A stretch of DNA of 64,000 bases from the NCBI GenBank assembly GCA_001839685.1, contig MLAK01000562.1:1-64000 (forward strand). The letters are read 5' to 3'. The notes beneath the pieces are model-generated. The model ran no database searches, was not told where the DNA came from, and was given only the letters and a program-made list of their open reading frames with translations. The position numbers and the translations under genes are program-made. This DNA comes from Tritrichomonas foetus. Lineage: Eukaryota; Parabasalia; Tritrichomonadida; Tritrichomonadidae. Below, in pieces: positions 20,467 to 29,385 of the stretch. Each line of letters starts with the position of its first letter. The first letter of the stretch is position 1.

Positions 20467-21048
20467 TCATGGCAAATTCACAGGAATGAGAAAATTTGCT
20501 AATTTATGAACTATTATCTGTTTTTGGGAATAATCAAAGAATTTTTGGAGAATAATTTTGACCAATTGAATATATGAACAAAATAACGCTCTTGAATTGA
20601 TTGGAAGCTGTTTGATTAGCAATTCTATATCTAATTTTGGCTGTGATAAGTAAATTTCGACAAATTCTGGCGGGAAAATTAATGATGCATATTCAACTAA
20701 CTCAAAGAACTCTTGTTTAAAAGGTGAAGTGTTAAAATTATCAAAAATGGAAAAAATAGTGTCACTATCCAAATCAAGGATTGTTTGATAAATTCTGGAA
20801 TAAGATGATGAACTTCCAATAATATTCCATAATTTATCGATGTTATCAGGAATCAGGAAATTTTTTATGCGAATACTTGAATAATCAATTTCAAAAGTGA
20901 TTATTGGTTTATCTTGGTCGCCATTAGAGTTGAATTTGAGTTGGAAGCTGTCAGAATCTGTGCTGAAGAGAGATTCTTGTTGGCGGAGGATCATTGAAAG
21001 ATAAAAGGTCAACTCAAACAACTTTGAATAAAATTCAAAACTATACAT
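20467..21048 (-). CDS. Upstream half of the interrupted RasGAP-like gene
   Basis: This 193-residue frame is helical after a beta-rich start (residues about 30-65). It has no recognised catalytic motif, and corresponds to the region before the GAP domain in RasGAP proteins. It ends at a TGA in the same frame as the RasGAP-like open frame that follows 13 codons later. The listed start is the first ATG; a TTG immediately before it extends the frame by one codon. Alone it would be a protein of unknown role. As part of the joined gene it would make a product of about 578 codons. Confidence 0.5.
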   Translation of the reverse strand: MYSFEFYSKLFELTFYLSMILRQQESLFSTDSDSFQLKFNSNGDQDKPIITFEIDYSSIRIKNFLIPDNIDKLWNIIGSSSSYSRIYQTILDLDSDTIFSIFDNFNTSPFKQEFFELVEYASLIFPPEFVEIYLSQPKLDIELLIKQLPINSRALFCSYIQLVKIILQKFFDYSQKQIIVHKLANFLIPVNLP

Positions 21049-21521
21049 CAAAATTTGAATTCTAGTTAATAGTCAATTTTTAAGTCATTTTTTATTCAAT
21101 TTCTTAAAATATTCAGAAAAAACGATGGTTAATTCGGTGTAATTTTCTAAGACATCTGCGAAATTATGAAAAAAGTGAGATGATTGGTAATTATTGAGAT
21201 GTTTATAAATTATCTTGGGAATTTGATTATTGAAACGAATTTTTGATGTTCTGATCAATTTGGGTGTTTAAATTTAACAACTCATTGAGTGATAAAAATT
21301 CATTTCATTGATTTGAAAAGTTTCCTTATTTCATTGTGATAAGTAGCAAATAATAATTTGTACTTGGTATAAATCCAATTGCCAAAATTTCTCAAACATC
21401 GAAATGAATTGAAAAGAAGTTGGTAAAATAAGAATTTCATTTCACTATTTCGCCTTTCACTTTTTTATTATTATCTTACAATAAATTCTGGAAAAAACTC
21501 TTGGAAAGATAGAAAACAGAA
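21049..21521. other. Intergenic region upstream of tRNA-Met
   Basis: AT-rich spacer with no coding frame. Its last 20 or so bases (TTGGAAAGATAGAAAACAGA) are repeated almost exactly before the second tRNA copy. Confidence 0.5.
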
Positions 21522-21594
21522 AGCGACGTGGAACAATTGGAAGTTCGTAAGGCTCATGACCTTGATGCTAGAGGTTCGAATCCTCTCGTCGCTC
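21522..21594 (+). tRNA. tRNA-Met (CAT), copy 1
   Basis: The 73 bases fold into a full cloverleaf. The acceptor stem AGCGACG/CGTCGCT is 7 bp, the D stem GAAC/GTTC 4 bp, the anticodon stem TAAGG/CCTTG (one G-U), the anticodon loop CTCATGA with CAT at 21555-21557, a 5-base variable loop, and the T stem AGAGG/CCTCT with loop TTCGAAT. The B box GGTTCGAATCC is perfect and a T6 terminator follows. The A1-T72 pair is typical of eukaryotic initiators. However, T54 in the T loop and only two G-C pairs at the base of the anticodon stem fit an elongator, so the class is undecided. The discriminator base would be C. Confidence 0.93.
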
Positions 21595-21700
21595 TTTTTT
21601 GAGTTTTTTCGTGGCACATTTTGTCACTTTATCTGATATCACAAATTTTGAATGTTTGGGAAAATTTGATAAAGTTTGATATTCAATTACCACATTTAAA

Positions 21701-21940
21701 ATGAATTTACGATTTCGGACAATTGATGGTGAAATTTATGAGATTGATGCTGATCCAAATACAACGGTCTTACAAGTAATTGAACAAATTCAAGAAAAAT
21801 ATAATTTTAGAGGAGAAAATATCAAAATGATTCAAGCTGGAAGAGTTTTCGATGATAATGATGTAATTTTGAATCTTCAAATTGTTGCTGACAAGGATCT
21901 CGTATTATACATTCCAAAAAACCAAAGAAATGAAAAATGA
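21701..21940 (+). CDS. Small ubiquitin-like protein
   Basis: The 79-residue protein is a single ubiquitin fold: strands MNLRFRTIDG and EIYEIDADPN, helix TTVLQVIEQIQEKYNF, then IKMIQAGRVFDDNDVILNLQ and a last strand DLVLYIPKN. The pattern is closest to the N-terminal UBL domains of Rad23 and other ubiquitin-domain proteins. It lacks the terminal Gly-Gly, so it is unlikely to be conjugated to targets. It starts 106 bases after the tRNA gene. Its start region is duplicated and broken downstream at 22333. The stop TGA is followed directly by TAAA, a trichomonad polyadenylation signal. Confidence 0.85.
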   Translation: MNLRFRTIDGEIYEIDADPNTTVLQVIEQIQEKYNFRGENIKMIQAGRVFDDNDVILNLQIVADKDLVLYIPKNQRNEK

Positions 21941-22147
21941 TAAAATTTCGAAAATAAATCTCTTTGATTCAAGATGAATTTGTCTTCAAAAGAATATTTT
22001 TTAAAGAAAAATAAATTGAATATCATTAGTGAATATTAGAATAGATTTTTGTTTTTTACAATTGAATTTTACATTCTTGATTTCATATCTGTTTCTTAAA
22101 ATAATAAAAATAATAAGAATAAAATCTTGGAAAGAAAGAAAACAGAA

Positions 22148-22220
22148 AGCGACGTGGAACAATTGGAAGTTCGTAAGGCTCATGACCTTGATGCTAGAGG
22201 TTCGAATCCTCTCGTCGCTC
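22148..22220 (+). tRNA. tRNA-Met (CAT), copy 2
   Basis: Sequence identical to copy 1 over all 73 bases, including the T6 terminator. It lies 626 bases downstream in the same orientation within the duplicated block. Both copies have intact A and B boxes and are probably expressed. Confidence 0.93.
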
Positions 22221-22332
22221 TTTTTTGAGTTTTTTCGTGGCACTTTTTGTCACTTTTTCTGATATCGAAAATTTTGAATGTTTGGGAAAATGTTTGATAA
22301 TTTGATAATGTTTGATATTACCAACATTTAAA

Positions 22333-22350
22333 ATGAATTAACGATTTCTA
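22333..22350 (+). pseudogene. Truncated start of a second ubiquitin-like gene
   Basis: The second duplicated block carries the same ATG context (ACATTTAAAATGAATT), but the third codon is TAA. Similarity to the intact gene ends about 18 bases after the ATG, so this is a leftover of the duplication without coding capacity. Confidence 0.7.
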
Positions 22351-22378
22351 ACATATTATAAGATGAGAATTTATGTAT

Positions 22379-23365
22379 TTAACTGTCTTCTTCTTTTAAT
22401 GCCAAAATTCTTTGAATTAATCTTTGCTCTTCAATATTCGCTTTTTCATGAGTTTCACGATTTTGTTTTCTTACTTCAACAAGAACCTGCTGGATTTTCC
22501 TTATTCTTTTTGCATTTTCTTTTTTCTCTTTTAAAATTTGTTCTCTTTTCCTTTCATTTTCTTTCACGATTTCATGAAGGTGATGTTGAAGGTCTTTTGT
22601 ATCTGGCGGTGGCTGTTTCATTTTATTTGCGAGTTTCCTAATTAAATCATCAATGCTCTCAATTGGAATGGTGTCACTAAAAACTCTTCCTTTCCATTTT
22701 GCTACAACTGGTCTTAAAAATTCCTGTTTTTGTTGAAGTTCTGAAATTTGTTGTTTAATGTAACGAATTTCATCTTTTTTCTTTTGAATTGCTATTGATT
22801 CTGTTTCAATTTCTTTTTCTAAAGTTTTCCTTTGATCAACCCATTCAAAGGCCTCAAGTGATGTCAACTTTTTATTTAAATCCAATAAGTTATCAATTAA
22901 AGTTTGAATTTGTTTCCTTTGATCTTTTAATTGTTGGTCTGTATCAGAAACGTGCTGCTTCAAATCCAAGTATTTATTTTTGTTTTTCATCAATTCTTTA
23001 TATTCGATAGTAATTTCCGAAATTTTGGCGTCTAAAGCATTGCATTTATCTTTGTTTGTTTTATCTTGCATTTTAAACTGGTCAATTGCTGCGGTTAGTT
23101 CAGAAATTTGATCTTTTAATTTTGGTGCTAATTCGACTGCGTCGCGCGTATTTTCTGTGGCTTTCGATATTTGTTTCTCAATCTGACTGTTTTTTTGACG
23201 AATATTTTGTATTTTAAGTTCTAATTCAATAATTTTTGAACGATATTCTGAATTTCTTTTTTCGAGATCTTGAATTCGGTTAAGTGTGATTGATGCACGC
23301 GAATTTACTGGTAATGAACCTCTGTTTTTTTGTGTATGCATATGCGATCTTCTTCGGGCTTTCAT
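22379..23365 (-). CDS. Coiled-coil protein, function unknown
   Basis: Starting at the first ATG (23365), the protein has 328 residues. The open frame extends 19 codons further to a GTG, judged not to be the start. A basic N-terminus (MKARRRSHMHTQKN) is followed by near-continuous heptads from about residue 30 to the end, rich in Lys, Glu, Gln, Ile and Leu. A short break near residues 225-260 contains VAKWKGRVFSDTIPIESIDD. No membrane or catalytic motif is visible. It is transcribed divergently from the split ankyrin gene with about 210 bases between them. A structural role is inferred only from composition. Confidence 0.75.
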   Translation of the reverse strand: MKARRRSHMHTQKNRGSLPVNSRASITLNRIQDLEKRNSEYRSKIIELELKIQNIRQKNSQIEKQISKATENTRDAVELAPKLKDQISELTAAIDQFKMQDKTNKDKCNALDAKISEITIEYKELMKNKNKYLDLKQHVSDTDQQLKDQRKQIQTLIDNLLDLNKKLTSLEAFEWVDQRKTLEKEIETESIAIQKKKDEIRYIKQQISELQQKQEFLRPVVAKWKGRVFSDTIPIESIDDLIRKLANKMKQPPPDTKDLQHHLHEIVKENERKREQILKEKKENAKRIRKIQQVLVEVRKQNRETHEKANIEEQRLIQRILALKEEDS

Positions 23366-23576
23366 TTTACATATAGAAAAGTTATCAATCCAAATATTTG
23401 TATTTTCACCTTCAAATTTCACCTTTTGTCAGAGATTTTGATTTTAAGAGTTTATATGATCAATCGTATTCAATTTTATGACTATTTATATTCATAAAAT
23501 TTTGGAGTTTGATCGTTTTTACAGAATCTTTCCGAATATATTTGTCTGTACATTTAACAATTCAAATTACAAATTC

Positions 23577-24853
23577 ATGCTAACGACTCCAGAACTTCAT
23601 CAACAACTTTTCGAGGCTGTAGAAAAGGGAGATCTAAATCAATTAAAATTATTAATTGAACCCCCTATTACAGTCAACACGGTCGTATTTTTAGTTACTA
23701 ACAACAGCTTTGTGATGTGTATGTTTTTATTTTAACTTTAGTTATGTATTAAATGGTGCTTGCACTCGCAAACCAACTTTATTAATTGTTGCTGCTTCTT
23801 TTTCACAATATACAATTCTTCAGTATTTACTTCAACAAGGGGCGAGTCCAAATATTGGCGATATTTTTTAGTATTTTGAACAAAGTTCTTCAATTATTTA
23901 TAGAGTTTAATCAACTACTCATCATAGATATCCTTTACATTTTGCTGCAATGAGAGGTGATATTGATGTAATGAAAGAACTAATTCAATACAAAGCTGAT
24001 GTTAACGTGCAAGATATTTCTTTTCTTATTTTATTGGGTAATTTTTTATTTTTAATGATGCTTTTTTTGAAAATCTCATCAAGTTTTATTTTTTTATTTA
24101 TTATGCACCGCTTCATTATTGTGCCAATATTGGGTTTATTGAAGGAGCCAAAGCAATTCTAGATGCAGGTGGCTCAATTAATATTCAATCTCGTCTCAAA
24201 GAAACTCCATTAATGATGGCATTACTTGAAAAACAAATTGAAATGGTTGATTTTCTTATCAATTCTCGTGCTGATGTTGAAAAAGCAGGACTTCATGTTT
24301 ATTTTCTTGTTTATCATGTTTTTAATTAATAATTTATCGAACACCGATTTATTATGCAACAGAATCAGAAACTGCCGAATTACTTATTCAAGCAGGTGCT
24401 AAGGTTAATTCACAGGATGATGAAGGAGTTTTTAATTATTTGTTTTATTTAACACCACTTCATGTTGCCGCTAAAAATGGTTTTGCTGATGTTGCTAAGC
24501 TTTTAATAGATAATGGCGCTGATGTTAATGCAACTGATAATCAAAAACAGACACCACTTCATTCTGCTGCTGAAGATGGTCAGGATGAAATGTGTGAACT
24601 GTTATTAGAAAATGGTGCAGAATTAAAAGTCCTCGATATTGCTCGAAGAAGTCCAGAAATGCTTGCAAGAAGAAATGAACATTATCAAGTACTTGCTGTT
24701 ATATCAAGATTCCATGAAGCTACAGAAGATGAAGATGCACCTTTGCTTGTCTTCAAGCCATTTGCTGGTGTAATTAACTCACCGAATCCACCTGAAGGTT
24801 CAAATGATCCTGATTTGAAAAATGATTTCAAGTTTGATATTTCCACGGATTAA
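23577..24853 (+). CDS. Ankyrin-repeat gene interrupted at repeat boundaries
   Basis: Seven or so ankyrin repeats can be read along this span but not in one frame. Order: HQQLFEAVEKGDLNQLKLLI; TLLIVAASFSQYTILQYLLQ; YPLHFAAMRGDIDVMKELIQ; PLHYCANIGFIEGAKAILDA; TPLMMALLEKQIEMVDFLIN; TPIYYATESETAELLIQAGA; TPLHVAAKNGFADVAKLLID; TPLHSAAEDGQDEMCELLLE. T-rich inserts sit at five junctions between repeats. The first fits two 23-nt GT-AG introns (listed separately). The inserts near 23871, 24015, 24290 and 24428 have no frame-keeping GT-AG solution that I could find; the last is a 24-base in-frame insert. Either this is a multi-intron gene with unusual splice sites or a decaying pseudogene. The repeats themselves carry no stops, which favours recent function. 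The frame also extends up to an ATG at 23478, so the start is uncertain. Confidence 0.6.
23685..23707 (+). other. Candidate 23-nt intron 1
   Basis: It begins GTATTTT and ends TTACTAACAACAG, close to the trichomonad branch-point/3' splice motif ACTAACACACAG. Removing it together with intron 2 restores the ankyrin frame as NTV-LCD-VYVLNGACTRK. Confidence 0.55.
23719..23741 (+). other. Candidate 23-nt intron 2
   Basis: It begins with the consensus GTATGT and ends TTTTAACTTTAG. It is separated from intron 1 by an 11-base mini-exon. Of the GT starts considered between 23673 and 23741, none gives a single intron ending at this AG that keeps the frame, so two short introns are the simplest GT-AG solution. 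Confidence 0.5.
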
Positions 24854-25013
24854 TATTATCATAAAACTGTTTCTTCTTTTACCATTATTTTATTCTTTTT
24901 AATATTAATCTAAAAAATAAATAAACAATAAATAAAAAAAAGCGGGATAAAGATTATACAATAGTTTTTTATAGAAAGAAAAAATATAACATAAAATTGC
25001 TTTGTGATTAATT

Positions 25014-26312
25014 TCATACGCTTACATTTTCAAATTTATACAAATTATATGGGTATCTATACTTAACAGATGCTACAGAAGCTGCCTGAATGTATTGGAA
25101 CCAAAACCAAGCCCATATAAAGTGATTTGTTTTTAATGGTTCCTTGAATTCTGCATTTATGACCGGCAAAGCTTCATTTATGATGGATTGAAGTTGTCTA
25201 ATTTTCCTGTTGTTCATTAACATTATATCATGTGTGATTCCTTCAAGTTTCTTCATCCTGTGCATGAGGATGAATTTATGATAATCGATAAAGACTCCTT
25301 CGAATGGGAATCTGATTGCATCTGAGAAAATGTATGGAATGCATAAAGTATTTAGTGAATCGAAGAAGCGCTTAGATGTAGGTGAGTCTCCAGGTGGAAT
25401 TACACAAATATTACTTCGAGTCATATTTGCAATATTTTTAAGAACTTTTGAATTGATTCCAGGTTGTTTCCTGGAAAAGCTAATGATTGCAGAATCTGGA
25501 ATACCCTCGAGTGCGTCAAACATTCGACGTCTGATAATATTTGTTTCGTTAATCCATGTATCAAAAGATGCAATCATATAAACATTCAAACTCCTTTCAA
25601 TATTTCTCTTAAAGTCTCTTATATTTTGGGGACTTAATTGCAAATTGGAATGAACAGGAATCATCGTCACTCTCTCAAAGAAACGTGGATTTAATACAGA
25701 GTCCTGCCATTCAACAGATTGAGTAGATATCATATTGGGAATAAACATATGGTCTTCAGGGTTAATAATACATTCGCCAAGAGTATGTTGAATTGTTTGG
25801 ACGAAAAAGTGATCTATACCACCTGTGCGCTCGTAGTAAGGACCCTGGGCTCTACAATCTGCGACTAAATGTTTTAGTCGAATCGGTCCTCGAAAAGGTG
25901 ATCCAATAAATTTATAAAAATATAAATCTGCTTTCTCGCCGTCTTTTTCGACAAATGGACCTGTCATAATTTTAATCAGAATTGATGTGTCGATTGCATA
26001 CGTATGTTTGGTGAAATATGGAGTAGAACTGTGCTTCCAGAATTGTTGATTATCGGAAAATAAATTCATCCAGTATTTTTGGAAAACCGGGTAAGTTTTG
26101 TTGTAAATAAAAATCTTCAACGGCGCGTATCTGTCTTTGAATAAATGGTAATGCTCTGTGAATGGAGAAATTGGAATCGTATTTTCCTTTGTATGGGTAT
26201 TAAAATAGGCCGCCCATCCAAAAACGCATGAAAGAAGAACGAGACAAAGAATATTTAAGATAACGACTGTTGAAAAAATGTGCTTGGGGTGTTTTTTCGA
26301 AGAGGAACTCAT
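25014..26312 (-). CDS. Exostosin-like (GT47) type II membrane glycosyltransferase
   Basis: The 432-residue protein has a short basic cytosolic N-terminus, one membrane segment (about residues 13-36, STVVILNILCLVLLSCVFGW) and a lumenal domain. The domain shows exostosin-family patterns: KIFIYNKTYPVFQKYW (about 66-81), EKADLYFYKF (about 126-135), GGIDHFFVQT (about 165-174), and the C-terminal CVIPPGDSPTSKRFFDSLNT (about 302-321) with SDAIRFPFEG. The last corresponds to the family block for nucleotide-sugar binding. Such enzymes act in the Golgi on glycan chains. The donor and acceptor here cannot be told. The enzyme probably helps build the surface glycocalyx (inference). Confidence 0.8.
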   Translation of the reverse strand: MSSSSKKHPKHIFSTVVILNILCLVLLSCVFGWAAYFNTHTKENTIPISPFTEHYHLFKDRYAPLKIFIYNKTYPVFQKYWMNLFSDNQQFWKHSSTPYFTKHTYAIDTSILIKIMTGPFVEKDGEKADLYFYKFIGSPFRGPIRLKHLVADCRAQGPYYERTGGIDHFFVQTIQHTLGECIINPEDHMFIPNMISTQSVEWQDSVLNPRFFERVTMIPVHSNLQLSPQNIRDFKRNIERSLNVYMIASFDTWINETNIIRRRMFDALEGIPDSAIISFSRKQPGINSKVLKNIANMTRSNICVIPPGDSPTSKRFFDSLNTLCIPYIFSDAIRFPFEGVFIDYHKFILMHRMKKLEGITHDIMLMNNRKIRQLQSIINEALPVINAEFKEPLKTNHFIWAWFWFQYIQAASVASVKYRYPYNLYKFENVSV

Positions 26313-26606
26313 TGACCTTTGTGATAAACAGTTTTGATCATCTTTTTCAATCGACTTTCATATTCTGCATTTATTGGGAAATCCAACATAACAAATCCCA
26401 TTTATTTCATATAATTATGCATATAATTAGTTATATTATACGATATCATTATCATTTTAATAATCTTTCATTAAATAGCGAAATATTAGCTGGAAATTAG
26501 TCAAACAAATTTCAAAATAGTCATATGTTTTCAACATTTATTTGGTCTTGTTCACACATATGTGACCATTTAAGCGAAGAATATTTTGAATTATGAAAAT
26601 TTTAAA

Positions 26607-29237
26607 ATGGATCAAGACACTTTGCCAGATCCAGCGACGTTTCAAAATATTCTTGAAGGGATATCTGTTTCCGATCAAGAAATAGGTAATGCCTGCCGAA
26701 ATCAAATCGAATTTCTACGAATTAATCATTTAAAAGCACTATTCGAATTATGTGCAGCCGCAATTCAACAGCCGAACGCAACAAAGACAGTTTTATATAA
26801 TTCACTTGTTGTATTAAATCGAGCATTAAAACCAGATTATCAGATATCACTGACAGATGTCAGAAAACAATGGTTTTCTGACGATTATCAAAAAGCAAGA
26901 GAATATACTAAATTTTCAGTTGTTGAATGTGTTAAATCAGAATGGATAGAAGTTCGAAATCAAGCAGCCTTAGCAATTTCCTATTTACTTATTATTGAAT
27001 TAGAAAAATGGAGTGATTTGTTTCCTTTTTTTGTAAATCAATTATATAGTGAAAGTTGTCCAGGTTCTGCTAAATCTGGAATAATTGCAACATTTACAGA
27101 AGTTTTTCAAAATGGTTATGTTTTTAATCCGAACACAAAGCTTGAAGAAATTCCTAAAGAATTCTATGGTCTTGGTCAATTCATTCTTGTTCAATTGGGA
27201 TCTGATATTCATGATGAACAAATTCATCTTCAATGTCTTCAATGCATTTATTCAATGATTGACACAATTCCTCAATTTTTCAAAGAAATCAATTTTATTA
27301 ATCAATTGCTTCATACTTTGGAACTCCGATTTCCAAGTGCAACTGAAAGACTTTATCGACGATTTCACTATTTAATGTTTTTAATTTTCAAGAAATTTCA
27401 TGATTTTGACAGCTCATTCATGAAAATTGTTTTTGAATTAACGGTAAAAGGATTTAAATCGCTCTATCGAAGTATTTCAATGGATTTTTGGGGTTACATA
27501 TATTTATATGAGAAAAAAAATCTTCCATCTGATGGAAGACCTCCATTCTTTAATACACTTACAGCAGCTCAACATTTAGTTCCACTCCTTCTGGGAAATA
27601 TTCAAGATATTATTGAACCGGAAAATGACCAATACAATGATCCAGATGCACTTGATTGGAATCATTTCGCAGTTTGGACACTCAAAAGATTTCTTAAGGC
27701 TGATATTTATGTTCAAACAGCAAATTCACAAAAATTAAATATTTTACCAATGATTATTCAATTTCTTGACTTTTATATGGATCAAGAAGATAGTATGGTT
27801 GTTTCATTAATCTGTTTATATGGATTACAAGCAATTTGTTTAAATAAGAAAAATCATACAGAAATGTTGGATAGTTATTTGCCGAAACAATTTAATTACA
27901 TTTTATATAAATGTAATCATCCAACACAAAGAGTTTCAACAGTAGCCTTGATGCTATTATGTAGTTTTATTAAAACTTATAATATTTTAGCCTCGAAAAA
28001 TGATTTTGCACAACAAATTTTTCATTTAGTTTTGGGATTGATTGATCGTGAAGATTTAATTATCAATGAACAAGCAGTTAAATTAATTGCAACATGTGCT
28101 AGTTCATTTCCTATTGATACTGTTCCTTCTTTTTATGGAAATTACATCGAAATCTTTAATAAAATGAATAAGAGTCCTTTTTATATAGATTCTAATTTGG
28201 TCAGTCATCCATATAAAATTTTGTATGTTTTGTTTACAAATATAATCAATCATTCTGAATCTCTAAAAAGCAGTCTTCCCGAATTAAATAAATGTGCATT
28301 ATCTCTTTTAACTTTAATGCTTGACCAACTTAGACAAAGCTTTGGATTAATGATACAATATCAATATCAATTATCCAGTGCTATTTTACGTTTAATAACT
28401 TGCTTGATTAAATTCTTAGGCGAATCATCAAGCAATTTTATAGAAAATATAATTCAAACATTTGTTGATATTATAAATCATCATGATTCCCTGATTGAAG
28501 ATGCGCTAAATGTATTAGCAATAATTTTCTCATCGTGTAGGAATAATTTTATTCGATACCAAGCTCCTATTTTGGACTGTTTACAGCGTTGTATTTCCAT
28601 TCCAAATCCTAGCATTATTGGGTCAACTGCATTTACAATTGGACTCTTCTTTAAATTTGCGAAAAGCATGGGTTATGACTATGTTGTTCAACCAACTCAG
28701 AAATTATTTAATTTACTTCTTGATCCATATGTTGATAATAGGAGAAGTTATTATGCACAAGTTGTTTATTCTATTGCTTTAATTATTGAAGGAGTTGGAA
28801 AACTTATTCCTTTGAATTACCGAGATGAATATTTAAATAAAATTTTAACTTTAAGTGGAGCTCCTTTTAATCCAAATAATGCAGATGAAATGGAAGAGAT
28901 AGTATTGATGTTTGGATCAGTATCATATGGATTGAAAGCACTGATTACTGTTTTTAATGATGAAGAAGGTTTTATGCAAAGATTTGAATCACAAAGAAAG
29001 AGGAATAAAATTATTCTTTATTTGATTCAAATTGCAAAATTAAAAGCATATTCTGAAGAAACAATGTTTAATCACTTTGGTTTATTGTTGAAATTCATTA
29101 ATATAACAGGATCGAAATTTAATGTTTCACTTCATAATGCATATATCAAAAATTTTGTCCAAAGAGGTGAAGAATCTCACGATGTTAATTTGAAATTGAT
29201 TGCAAAAAGAATCTCTTCCGAGTTGGATCGTATGTGA
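26607..29237 (+). CDS. Importin beta-1-like nuclear transport receptor
   Basis: From the first in-frame ATG (26607) the protein has 876 residues, the usual length for importin beta-1. The open frame starts seven codons earlier at a TTG. It is a HEAT-repeat solenoid throughout. Helical pairs such as WIEVRNQAALAISYLLIIEL (about 113-132), ISMDFWGYIYLYEKK with GRPPFFNTLTAAQHLVPLLL, and DALDWNHFAVWTLKRFL line up with the importin-beta pattern around its acidic loop. The acidic loop itself is reduced to EPENDQYNDPDALDWN. Importin beta carries cargo into the nucleus, usually with importin alpha, and releases it on RanGTP. The family is clear; the exact karyopherin subtype is less so. Confidence 0.78.
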   Translation: MDQDTLPDPATFQNILEGISVSDQEIGNACRNQIEFLRINHLKALFELCAAAIQQPNATKTVLYNSLVVLNRALKPDYQISLTDVRKQWFSDDYQKAREYTKFSVVECVKSEWIEVRNQAALAISYLLIIELEKWSDLFPFFVNQLYSESCPGSAKSGIIATFTEVFQNGYVFNPNTKLEEIPKEFYGLGQFILVQLGSDIHDEQIHLQCLQCIYSMIDTIPQFFKEINFINQLLHTLELRFPSATERLYRRFHYLMFLIFKKFHDFDSSFMKIVFELTVKGFKSLYRSISMDFWGYIYLYEKKNLPSDGRPPFFNTLTAAQHLVPLLLGNIQDIIEPENDQYNDPDALDWNHFAVWTLKRFLKADIYVQTANSQKLNILPMIIQFLDFYMDQEDSMVVSLICLYGLQAICLNKKNHTEMLDSYLPKQFNYILYKCNHPTQRVSTVALMLLCSFIKTYNILASKNDFAQQIFHLVLGLIDREDLIINEQAVKLIATCASSFPIDTVPSFYGNYIEIFNKMNKSPFYIDSNLVSHPYKILYVLFTNIINHSESLKSSLPELNKCALSLLTLMLDQLRQSFGLMIQYQYQLSSAILRLITCLIKFLGESSSNFIENIIQTFVDIINHHDSLIEDALNVLAIIFSSCRNNFIRYQAPILDCLQRCISIPNPSIIGSTAFTIGLFFKFAKSMGYDYVVQPTQKLFNLLLDPYVDNRRSYYAQVVYSIALIIEGVGKLIPLNYRDEYLNKILTLSGAPFNPNNADEMEEIVLMFGSVSYGLKALITVFNDEEGFMQRFESQRKRNKIILYLIQIAKLKAYSEETMFNHFGLLLKFINITGSKFNVSLHNAYIKNFVQRGEESHDVNLKLIAKRISSELDRM

Positions 29238-29385
29238 ATAATATAGTTTCATGAATTCTTTTAATTGTTCAATCATTTTATGAATACTTTCAAGAAACGG
29301 ACGATCATCAATTCTATGAAAACGACCATTTAAATAATCAAATACATGCTTTTATCAAAAAGTTGATTTTTATTCAAAGTGATTC

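Larger units (their letters stand above)
21500..22350 (+). repeat. Partial tandem duplication: tRNA-Met plus start of the ubiquitin-like gene
   Basis: About 21500-21717 and 22126-22350 are near-identical copies 626 bases apart. Each contains the upstream leader, the whole tRNA, the terminator T run, about 105 bases of spacer, and the ATG region of the ubiquitin-like gene. The spacer differs by a few substitutions and small indels. The tRNAs are identical. Similarity stops just after the ATG region in the second copy. Confidence 0.85.

Noticed and set aside
23685..23741. One 57-nt intron in place of two 23-nt introns
   Set aside because: It ends at the same AG but leaves the ankyrin repeat in the wrong frame; other upstream GT starts also fail.
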